Assembly (NCBI RefSeq): GCF_029784155.1
Contig: NC_073693.1
Span: 159,035,519-159,099,518 of the forward strand
Reading direction: 5' to 3'
Origin: Uranotaenia lowii
Lineage: Eukaryota; Arthropoda; Insecta; Diptera; Culicidae
Length of the DNA: 64,000 nt
Positions 34,057-43,019 of the stretch are shown here, piece after piece. The notes under the pieces are model-generated. The model was not told the origin of the DNA and ran no database searches. It saw only the letters and a list, made by a program, of their open reading frames with translations. Each line of letters starts with the position of its first letter. Position 1 is the stretch's first letter. The position numbers and the translations under genes are program-made.

Positions 34057-34838
34057 GGCGCGAAGCTTTATTCCTCTTTTTTCACAATTTTGAGTTATTT
34101 ATTCAAATGCCAAAAAAATCACTAGAAGGGGAAAGGGGGTTTTTTGGCAATTTCACGCCCCAAGACACCCGCTATAAGAACCCTTCCCAGTGATCACCAA
34201 ACTTTTTTTTTTTTCTTTTTTAAAATTTTTGGATTTAAAGCACTTATAGAGCGTTGCTATTATTTTGCACAGCACTGTATAACCAGAATGCTTTCGAGTA
34301 GCCAAGACTCAAACCACTGCTCGATAAAATTCGAGCTAAACCAACACGATTAAAGCGCTCGCTCTCTTCGCCCTTCGTATTATTTTCTCTCACTGTAGCA
34401 CACTATTGCTTTTGCACTAGGTAAACAAATAGTGTTTACGAGAGTTTACTCGTTTTTGCACTTAACCACAAGCAATTTTTTTCTACGATACGAGTTATTC
34501 GTATTCGTAGCAACTCGTGTTTGGGGAAATGTTTGCTTTCGACAAGCTGCCCCTTGCACACTACCACTCATTCACTTTCCGGCTTTTGTTTTATTGGGGA
34601 CCGCGTAGAGACTTACTGAAGCGACTTCACCCAATACCGTGGGGAAAAACCGGAAAATCACAACCTTACGCCCAACCTTAGTAGCCTCGAGGACTCCAAG
34701 GATCTACTCTGCGTGATTATACGTAAGTACAATCTTCATTCGTAACCAAAAAGTGTCCAAATCATCTAGAAACCGGCAAAAGAATCGGAGTAAAAAACAA
34801 ACCGCACTAGTCTTTGCCAGGGTAACCAGCCTGAGGGG
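34057..34838 (-). promoter_or_regulatory. 5' UTR and presumed internal promoter of the I-clade LINE
   Basis: About 780 bases between the satellite junction and the ORF1 start carry no long frame on the element strand. Full-length LINEs place their promoter here. No individual promoter motif was identified with confidence. Confidence 0.5.
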
Positions 34839-37170
34839 AATCTGAAATCTGAATCTGAAATCTGAATCTGAAATCTGAAATCTGAATCTGAAATCTGAAA
34901 TCTGAAATCTGAAATCTGAATCTGAAATCTGAAATCTGAATCTGAAATCTGAATCTGAAATCTGAAATCTGAATCTAAAATCTGAATCTGAAATCTGAAA
35001 TCTGAATCTGAATCTGAAATCTGAACCTGAAATCTGAATCTGAAATCTGAATCTGAAATCTGAATCTGAAATCTGAAGCAGAAATCTGAAGCAGAAATCT
35101 GAAGCAGAAATCTGAATCTGAAATCTGAATCTGAAATCTGAATCTGAAATCTGAATCTGAAATCTGAATCTGAAATCTGAATCTGAAATCTGAATCTGAA
35201 ATCTGAAATCTGAATCTGAATCTGAAATCTGAATCTGAAATCTGAATCTGAAATCTGAATCTGAAATCTGAATCTGAAATCTGAATCTGAAATCTGAATC
35301 TGAAATCTGAATCTGAAATCTGAATCTGAAATCTGAATCTGAAATCTGAATCTGAAATCTGATTCTGAAATCTGAATCTGAAATCTGAATCTGAAATCTG
35401 AATCTGAAATCTGAATCTGAAATCTGAATCTGAAATCTGAATCTGAAATCTGAATCTGAAATCTGAATCTGAATCTGAAATCTGAATCTGAAATCTGAAT
35501 CTGAAATCTGAATCTGAAATCTGAAATCTGAATCTGAAATCTGAAATCTGAATCTGAAATCTGAATCTGAAATCTGAAATCTGAATCTAAAATCTGAATC
35601 TGAAATCTGAAATCTGAATCTGAAATCTGAAATCTGAACCTGAAATCTGAATCTGAAATCTGAAGCAGAAATCTGAAGCAGAAATCTGAATCTGAAATCT
35701 GAATCTGAAATCTGAAATCTGAATCTGAAATCTGAATCTGAAATCTGAATCTGAAATCTGAATCTGAAATCTGAATCTGAAATCTGAATCTGAAATCTGA
35801 ATCTGAAATCTGAATCTGAAATCTGAATCTGAAATCTGAATCTGAAATCTGAATCTGAAATCTGAATCTGAAATCTGAATCTGAAATCTGAATCTGAAAT
35901 CTGAAATCTGAATCTGAATCTGAAATCTGAATCTGAAATCTGAATCTGAAATCTGAATCTGAAATCTGAATCTGAAATCTGATTCTGAAATCTGAATCTG
36001 AAATCTGAATCTGAAATCTGAATCTGAAATCTGAATCTGAAATCTGAATCTGAAATCTGAATCTGAAATCTGAATCTGAAATCTGAATCTGAATCTGAAA
36101 TCTGAATCTGAAATCTGAATCTGAAATCTGAATCTGAAATCTGAAATCTGAATCTGAAATCTGAATCTGAAATCTGAATCTGAAATCTGAAATCTGAATC
36201 TAAAATCTGAATCTGAAATCTGAAATCTGAATCTGAAATCTGAAATCTGAACCTGAAATCTGAATCTGAAATCTGAAGCAGAAATCTGAAGCAGAAATCT
36301 GAATCTGAAATCTGAATCTGAAATCTGAAATCTGAATCTGAAATCTGAATCTGAAATCTGAATCTGAAATCTGAATCTGAAATCTGAATCTGAAATCTGA
36401 ATCTGAAATCTGAATCTGAAATCTGAATCTGAAATCTGAATCTGAAATCTGAATCTGAAATCTGAATCTGAAATCTGAATCTGAAATCTGAAATCTGAAT
36501 CTGAATCTGAAATCTGAATCTGAAATCTGAATCTGAAATCTGAATCTGAAATCTGAATCTGAAATCTGAATCTGAAATCTGAATCTGAAATCTGAATCTG
36601 AAATCTGAATCTGAAATCTGAATCTGAAATCTGAATCTGAAATCTGAATCTGAAATCTGAATCTGAATCTGAAATCTGAATCTGAAATCTGAATCTGAAA
36701 TCTGAATCTGAAATCTGAATCTGAAATCTGAATCTGAAATCTGAATCTGAAATCTGAATCTGAAATCTGAATCTGAAATCTGAATCTGAAATCTGAATCT
36801 GAAATCTGAATCTGAAATCTGAATCTGAAATCTGAATTTGAAATCTGAATCTGAAATCTGAATCTGAAATCTGAATCTGAAATCTGAAATCTGAATCTGA
36901 AATCTGAATCTGAAATCTGAATCTGAAATCTGAATCTAAAATCTGAATCTGAAATCTGAATCTGAAATCTGAATCTGAAATCTGAATCTGAAATCTGAGT
37001 CTGAAATCTGAATCTGAACTTGAAATCTGAAATCTGAATCTGGCATCTAAATCTAAATCTAAAATCTGAATCTGTAATCTGAATCTGAAATCTGAATCTG
37101 TTATCTGAAATCTGAATCGGAAATCTGAACCTGTATTTTTAATCTCAATTTGAAATCTGAATCTGAAAAC
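34839..37170. repeat. Minisatellite array, reverse orientation, part 2, with 613-bp higher-order repeat
   Basis: The 13-bp unit CTGAATCTGAAAT fills the segment. Rare variants recur at a fixed distance: CTGAACC at 35021, 35634 and 36247 (613 bases each), GAATCTAAAA at 34971, 35583 and 36196 (612 and 613), and pairs of GAAGCAGAAATCTG near 35073-35108, 35660-35685 and 36273-36300. This shows a higher-order unit of about 613 bases, roughly 47 monomers, present about three times. From 36690 the array is more homogeneous, then decays at 37040-37170. Confidence 0.92.
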
Positions 37171-37189
37171 TGAACTCTGGAATCTGAAA

Positions 37190-37812
37190 ACAGATTTCCC
37201 AAACTTTTTAAATTCATGAGTACTGATCTTGAATTTAAATTTGGCGGATATTGATGGTTTGTTCAGTTCTGAACCAAAACCGCATTAAAAATGTTAATCT
37301 GTACATAGAATGAAAAAGAATGAACAATCTCTTACAAGCCTTACAAGCCTAACCGTAGTTAGATATTTTCAATTCCTCATGCAACCCTAGATAAAACTGT
37401 AACTGCACCTCATTTTCTTTAGATAGCCATCCTCGCGCTAAAAGACACCCGACACCCTCTATCGTCGAGCGACGACTGAACACCACACGCAAGCAATGCA
37501 CGATATCTATCCATCCATCCTATATCCTTCCTTACACGGCTTGGCTTCTTGCCTTAGGCTGGGGATTGCTTGAGAACGCATCAAACGAACATTCAATTGA
37601 ACGTTCAAAAGTGAACATTCAATTGAATGTTCAAACGACCCTATCTCGATAAGGTCGTTTGTACTTTTCCCCGATATATTCAAACGAACGGATCCTTCGG
37701 TTGACGTCGCTTAAAATCAGTAGGCCGATCTGTTCGCTAGCGTCGGAACGAATTTACGAGATGCAGTCATCCGAACCAATCGAGCCACAGCGTCGTCGCG
37801 ATGCGTTCATTT
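37190..37812. repeat. Right unique arm of the giant inverted repeat
   Basis: Reverse complement of 19972-20590 with very high identity, including the TTGGGAAATCTG junction next to the satellite, the CAATTGAATGTTC palindromes (near 37588-37635) and the small ORF start. The similarity ends sharply at about 37812, where the sequences on the two sides diverge. Confidence 0.85.
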
Positions 37813-37943
37813 GCAATCAAAAGTCGGCGTGCTATGTTCGCAAGCCGACGCTTCCGAAGATGAAGTTAGTTTTATGTGGTCGGGATAAAGTCATTCGTTG
37901 CATACAGAATGATGCGATGGTTTGCACCTCTGGTGAAAAATAA
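37659..37943 (+). CDS. Small ORF in the right arm, unrecognised (94 codons)
   Basis: The first 51 codons are the same as those of the left-arm frame at 20124-19918 (MYFSPIYSNERILRLTS...). The frame then continues with arm-external sequence: CNQKSACYVRKP ... MKLVLCGRDKVIRCIQNDAM. It points outward toward the right end of the giant element. No domain could be assigned. Conservation over the shared part reflects the arm identity and is not proof of coding function. Confidence 0.3.
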   Translation: MYFSPIYSNERILRLTSLKISRPICSLASERIYEMQSSEPIEPQRRRDAFICNQKSACYVRKPTLPKMKLVLCGRDKVIRCIQNDAMVCTSGEK

Positions 37944-38089
37944 CGGGACACAACAAAAATATTTTACTGAAACCATGAGTTTTGATGATTATGTAGATTT
38001 ATTAATATTACTTTGGAATATTTTGTTAATTATCCAAATTCATTAAAAAAAATTGACAAATCTGTTGTTGTATAAATTTTAAAAATAAA

Positions 38090-38212
38090 TATTCGGCCTT
38101 TTCGGCCGAATACTTAGTTCAACTATTCGGTGAGCCGAATATTCGGCTTAACGGTTTTTAGGCGGTATTCGGCGCCGAATATTCGGCCGACCGAATATTC
38201 GGTACATCTCTA
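38090..38212. repeat. Right terminal and subterminal repeats of the giant hAT
   Basis: CCGAATA / TATTCGG motifs occur at least eight times (for example TTCGGCCGAATAC, GAGCCGAATATTCGGC, GCGCCGAATATTCGGCC) before the end TATTCGGTACATCTCTA at 38212. They mirror the left end at 16991-17140 in content and spacing style. Confidence 0.8.
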
Positions 38213-38220
38213 CTAAAAAC

Positions 38221-38535
38221 CATTGAAAATATACTCTTACCACTTAAAAAAAAGGATAGGAAGGTTTTCACATACAAAATTAAAAGGTATTGAATGTGAC
38301 ACAACTTAAACAATTATCAAAAAACTTGATATGAACAAATATTTTGAAACAACCAGATGGTTTTCTAAACATGGTGATTCTCATGTTCAATGTTTAATAA
38401 ATGTCACAAGTGCCTCACTGGTATTGCGCCTGCAACTTTTCTAATAAACGAATTTTGAATTCAAATAAAATCGATTAACGAGTGATTTTTGTTTCAGTTT
38501 TGTGAGTGCTTTAAAAATTCTCTATGATATAACGA
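38221..38535. repeat. Right flank of the giant hAT, paralogous to 42510-42580
   Basis: CCATTGAAAATATACTCTTACC with the following AAAAAAGGAT stretch has a counterpart TCATTGAAAATATAACCTTTC ... AAAAAAGGAT at about 42515-42551. Further right no gene is seen up to the start of the LINE relic. Confidence 0.5.
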
Positions 38536-38539
38536 ACGA

Positions 38540-41270
38540 ATAATCGTAGCCAGATTCAGAACACGGGTTAGAAACCTTACTAAGGTCCAGTGTTATGCGC
38601 CAACTGACGTTGCCGACTTGCAGGAGAAAGAGCAGTTTTACAGTCTGAAAACAGCGTGGTAGAGAAAATTCCGAAGGGTGACATTCAAATCCACTTAGGC
38701 TACTTCTACGCAAAGATTGGCTCCGATAATCAGGACTTTGAGCGCATCATGGGGCGCCATGGCCTAGGACAGCTGAGCGAAAACGGAGAGCTGTTTGTAG
38801 AATTTTGTGGCAACAACAACATGGTGATCGGTGGATCGCTCTTCCCCCATCGATCAGCACACAAGATCACTTGGGTATCCCGAGATGGCCGAACAGAAAA
38901 TCAAATTGTAAATGTAGATTTAAATTAGGATTAAGTAAGTATGTCTTAGTTTTAAGTTAGTCTGTATGGTATTCTAACCAAAGATGAACCAAATAAATAA
39001 ATTGACCACATCTGCATCAGTCGAAAATGGAGAAGGAGCCTTCTTGATGTCCGCAACTAACGAAGCGCAGACATTGCATCTGACCATCACCTCGTCCTCG
39101 TCGGTTGTCGATACGACGTCCGCCGATTGGAGAATCCAAAGGTAAAAAGGGCATAAGTTGAACAGCTAAAATCCCGAGCGTCGGAGCTGCCGACAGACGG
39201 AACAGTCGAAGAGCAGTGGTGTGGAATCAAGAATGCCTTTATCACGACGAGCCATGGTACTCTCGGTAAAGTTTGTGGAAGAAGAAGTGAATGGATGTCG
39301 GATGAAACTTGGAGGATGGTCGATGATCGGAGAAAGGCAAAAGTCGGAATTGAGCAGGCATGTACCGGGTCAGCCAAAGCAGCCGCCCGCTTACGATATG
39401 CGGAGCTGGAAAAGGCAGTTAAACGAGCTTGTAGACGAGACAAGAGAGCCTGGACAAACTCCCTAGCCGAAGAGGGAGAAAGAGCCGCCGCCATTGGAGA
39501 TATCCGATTATTATATGATATTTCTCGCCGCCTTAGTGGTGCAAGGACTAATGCAAGAATGCCGCTGAAAGACCGAGCAGGTTAGCTGCTGACAGATCGA
39601 ACAGATCAGCTCAAGCGTTGGACTGAGCATTTTGAACAACTTTTCCGAGTTACAAATAACAATGGCCAACAGAACCCGCAGCTCGAGGCGCCCACAGTAA
39701 GTCGCATTAATGGCGTCAACTCGGAACGCCCTCGCTGACTGAAAAAGAAGCAGCAATCAAGGACATGAAATCCAACAAAGCGCCTGGAATCGATTACATT
39801 CCTGCTGAAATGCTCAAAGCCGACCCTGCCTTGTCAGCACAAATGTTGCACCGTCTTTTCGCTGACATTTGGGATACTGCAACATTCCCGGCCGACTGGA
39901 TGCAGGGTATCCTCGTAAAGGTCCCGAAGAAAGGAGACCTAACAGAGTGCGGTAACTGGCGTGGCATAACTTTGATCTGAACAACCCTCAAAGTACTCTG
40001 CAAAGTGATCCTGAACAGGATCCAGGAGAAAATCGACACTACACTCCGACGGCAACAAACTGGATTCCGATCCGGACGATCATGTGTGGACCACATCACA
40101 ACGCTACGAATAATACTGGAACAAATCAACGAATTTCAGGACTCTCTTCCGCTGGTGTTCGTTGATTTCGAAAAATCATTTGACCGACTGAACCACGAAA
40201 ACATCTGGGCTGCTCTAAGACGACGAGGGGTCCCAGAGAAACTAGTCCATCTCATCGAAGCACAGTACGAGGCATTTTCGTGCAAGGTCTTGCACACCGG
40301 TGTCTTGTCCGAACCAATCTCGGTAACTGCTGGAGTGGGACAAGGATGTATTTTGTCACCGCTGCTTTTTCTCATCGTAATGGATGAGATCTTGACTGGA
40401 TCGATTGACTGTAGACCAAACCGAGGATTGTCGTGGAATCCTTCATCAATTGAGCAACTGAATAACCTTGACCTGGCAGATGATATTGTTTTGCTCGCCC
40501 AAACACAACAAGACATGCAGAGCAAACTCGACGACCTCACCGAAAGCTCCTAGGTAGCAGGTCTTAAAATCAATGTCGGAAAGACCAAGTCGATGGAGAT
40601 CAACACAGAAAATCGTTCAATTTTGTGGTAGCTGGACAACAGGTTGAGACAGTGGAGTGCTTCCAGTATCTTGGTAGCCAGATTACGCCTGATGGTGGTA
40701 CCAAGAACGACATCGAAACCCGGATCAGAAAAGCCCGATTTGCGTTTGCGAGTCTCCGAAACATCTGGCGCTCATGCCAGATCTCTCTACGAACTAAGAT
40801 CCGAATCTTCAACTCAAACGTCAAATCCGTATTGCTGTACGGGTGTGAAACTTGGTGCACATATGCGGTGACGACGCGAAAACTGCAAGTTTTTGTGAAT
40901 CGCTGCCTGCGGAACATCATCCGCGCTTGGTGGCCTGGCAACTGGATCTCAAACGTTGAACTTCATCGCCGGTGTCATCAAAAGGCGCTAGAAATCGAGA
41001 TTCGGGAACGTAAGTGGAGATGGATTGGGCACACGCTGCGAAGAGATGAAAACGAGATTTGCAGAGAAGCGCTTGACTGGAATCCAGAAGGGCATCGAAG
41101 AAGAGGCAGGTCCAAAAGCTCATGGCGGCGAAGTCTAGCCGCTGAAATCCGCACAGTTGACGAGAACCTTGGCTGGCAGCAAGTGAAGACGCTGGCTCCG
41201 GATCGCCATCAGTGGAGATCTTTTATCTCAGCCCTATGCGTCGGTCAATCGGCGCCGGACCCTTCAACTT
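38540..41270 (+). pseudogene. RTE-like LINE, broken endonuclease and reverse transcriptase
   Basis: The endonuclease part reads LGYFYAKIGSDNQDFERIMG, then LFPHRSAHKITWVSRDGRTE and, after about 39000, SADIASDHHLVL in another frame. RT blocks: MKSNKAPGIDYIPAEMLKAD, GILVKVPKKGDLTECGNWRG, QQTGFRSGRSCVDHITTLR, FVDFEKSFDRLNHENIW, TAGVGQGCILSPLLFLIVMD, LADDIVLLAQ, AGLKINVGKTKSM, ECFQYLGSQI, and a C-terminal part (WRWIGHTLRRDENEICREAL). Stops occur at 39977, 40551 and elsewhere, and an insertion of foreign sequence is likely near 38910-39000. The style matches elements often mis-annotated as craniofacial development protein 2. Assignment to the RTE group is likely but not certain. The 3' end lies within an ITm transposase relic. 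Confidence 0.8.
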
Positions 41271-42026
41271 TTTTCAACAAAATCGATCTTGACATCCCGG
41301 CTGTAGTGGCAGCGTGCCAGGTCCGGCCAGAACTCCACCGACCTTTGTGGGACCGAATGAATGGCAAAACCCTCTTCTGGAGACATTCTTCTTTGTAAAC
41401 ATTTCCATTCATTGTGTCCCCAGTGATGAAAATCTTTGTCTTCTTCCCACAACTACAGATCCCTTGCCAAATCATTAACTTACGAGAATATTTATCTGCG
41501 AAAACAAACTTCAATCTACCCGCAACATTCTCTCTACGCTTCGCAAGGTTATATTTGTATCCGGATATTTGTCCAAAATCCATTTTGACGTAAGTTTCGT
41601 CGTCCATCAAAATGCATCCGTAGTACTTGGTCAACACTTTCTCGTACAACTTCGTTGCCCTGGTTTTGGCAACCAGGTTTTGTTTCAGCGCCCTGTTGGG
41701 GTATGATACGACCGCAAGCCTTCTCGCAAACAAATTTATCGAGCTGTATGGCGATTCGTTTTGAACTTTTTCGCCAAATCACGCAAGGAGATTCCAGGAT
41801 TATTGTGAACCGGTCGAATTTCCTTTGCTCGCAGCTTCCGGTCATATGTTCCACTTTTACGCCTGGTTTGCTTTGATCGATCCACCGTAAGGGTCTCTTG
41901 GAAACGTTGCAGCACCGAATTTACAGTCGATTTTGGATATTTCAAGAATTTCGCGATCTTTACACTTGACCACGTCGGTTTCTCTACGTAAGTGTGCAGA
42001 ATTTTCTCTCGCCTTTCGCGTTCCAT
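41245..42026 (-). pseudogene. ITm (Tc1/mariner) transposase, 5' two thirds, cut by LINE
   Basis: On the minus strand a Met start at 42026 (MERERREKILHTYVEKP) leads into two helix-turn-helix regions (VKIAKFLKYPKSTVNSVLQR; ISLRDLAKKFKTNRHTARRI). After a frameshift near 41745 comes the DDE domain: GCILMDDETYVKMDFGQ (first Asp), LMIWQGICSCGKKTKIF, YKEECLQKRVLPF, WPDLARCHYSR (second Asp) and DFVEKS, where it stops. The expected NPPNCPxxxPIE-W block is missing, because LINE sequence joins at about 41270. The match in wording to the relic at 8967-9790 shows the same subfamily group. Confidence 0.85.
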
Positions 42027-42239
42027 CGTCGATAACTTTTGACTGACTGCTTCAATCTTGATGAAATTTCACCACTAAGTAAACGAACCATCCGGAGCAA
42101 AACACTGTCAATAGATTCGCGATGTGACAACTAGGGGCGCTGCAGTAAATGAAAAGATGCGACCAGATTCTATGTGAAACAGACTTTAAGTGGATGTGAT
42201 TGACATGTCACAAAAACGGCTATTTGAGTAACAATAAGC

Positions 42240-42580
42240 AACTTTCATGCTCGCATTCGAGAAAATTCGGTACCAATTCCCTTTAGAACCTTTGTTGAGG
42301 GAAACTCATACTGACATACCTGATGATCTACTGTATCTAAAGCCCTCTTTCACTTGGAATAAGGGGGTCCCATGCAAAATCAATAAGATTAATGACAAAA
42401 CTAGAAGAATGTTTGGTGATTTTCATCATTTTTTGTTAACAAATAAGTTTTGACGTATCATAATGATTATCAAAACTTCTCTACCTTTCCTATAATGGAA
42501 AGCTCCTTGAATGTCATTGAAAATATAACCTTTCTACTTTAAAAAAGGATTTCAGGTAAGGAAATAAAAAAGTGAGCTGT
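42240..42580. repeat. Paralogue of the giant hAT target region without the element
   Basis: ATACCTGATGATCTACTGTAT (about 42318), TTGTTAACAAATAAGTTTTGACG (about 42433) and CTACCTTTCCTATAATGG (about 42479) parallel the left flank of the giant element, and TCATTGAAAATATAACC parallels its right flank. Between the two flank parts only about 20 bases lie here, against about 21.2 kb in the occupied copy. Confidence 0.6.
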
Positions 42581-42894
42581 GTATGATCGAATAATTTAAA
42601 AAACCTGGCTCGCGAACGTTTTGGCAAAATTCCTTATACAGGATTTATGTTAATCTCTATGCCATGGATAAAAATATTCATAATATTTTTCATAGTTCAT
42701 TTGTCATGAGAAAGCGTTAAAGATTGGTTAAATTTATTTTAAGTTATGATCGTGTAAAAAAACACAAAAATTTAGGTGGCTCCAGAATATCTTACATTAT
42801 GTGGCTCATGATTCCCCATAAACTATGATTTGCAAATTGGTTACGTTTGAGTGCTTATTGATAATTTATGGAAAATTCCATGTGAAAGAACATG

Positions 42895-43010
42895 ACAAAA
42901 CTCAAATCATAAGCATATGAGAATATTTGACCGAATTTTCAGCCGAGTATCCGTTTGGCCGAATTGTTAAAAAGGCCAATATTCGGTTCATCTCTTCTCT
43001 ATTAGATTGC
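42895..43010. repeat. Solo remnant of a hAT end
   Basis: TTTGACCGAATTTTCAGCCG, TTTGGCCGAATTGTTAAAAA and AATATTCGGTTCATCTCT resemble the right terminal region of the giant hAT (ending TATTCGGTACATCTCTA at 38212). No partner end was found nearby, so it is a broken copy of a related family. Confidence 0.55.
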
Positions 43011-43019
43011 TAAATATCA

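Larger units (their letters stand above)
28331..34849 (-). mobile_element. Apparently intact I-clade non-LTR retrotransposon (MosquI-like)
   Basis: The insert spans 28342-34838 on the minus strand: 5' UTR about 780 bases (34838-34057), ORF1 (34056-32611), ORF2 (32378-28470), 3' UTR of about 70 bases and a 59-base A tail (T at 28342-28400). AATCTGAAATC stands on both sides (28331-28341, 34839-34849), but because the target is a satellite the exact duplication cannot be separated from the repeat. Two intact long frames, an RNase H domain and a long homogeneous tail indicate a young copy. I-clade elements of mosquitoes have this arrangement. Confidence 0.9.
16983..38220. mobile_element. Giant hAT-type DNA transposon, about 21.2 kb with later insertions
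   Basis: The ends TAGAGATGTACCGAATA (from 16991) and its reverse complement (to 38212) are perfect over 17 bases. The 8 bases outside are CTAAAAAT on the left (16983-16990) and CTAAAAAC on the right (38213-38220), a 7/8 match, as expected for an aged hAT duplication. Both ends carry several CCGAATATTCGG-type palindromic motifs, typical subterminal transposase sites. Inside are a hAT transposase pseudogene (minus, 27493-25756), near-identical inverted arms (about 19972-20590 and 37190-37812), and 13-bp minisatellite arrays in opposite orientation. Inserted later: a MITE (17255-17969), a foldback element (21140-21517), a tandem-repeat element (23451-25606) and an I-clade LINE (28342-34838). That the two outer ends belong to one element is inferred, but the duplication and the paralogous unoccupied-like site at 42240-42580 support it. 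Confidence 0.75.

Noticed and set aside
28480..34193. Many plus-strand frames of 65-155 codons
   Set aside because: They lie antisense to the two intact LINE frames and show no domains.
27770..37170. CRISPR-like regular repeats
   Set aside because: There are no unique spacers; the units are contiguous variants of one minisatellite monomer in a eukaryotic setting.
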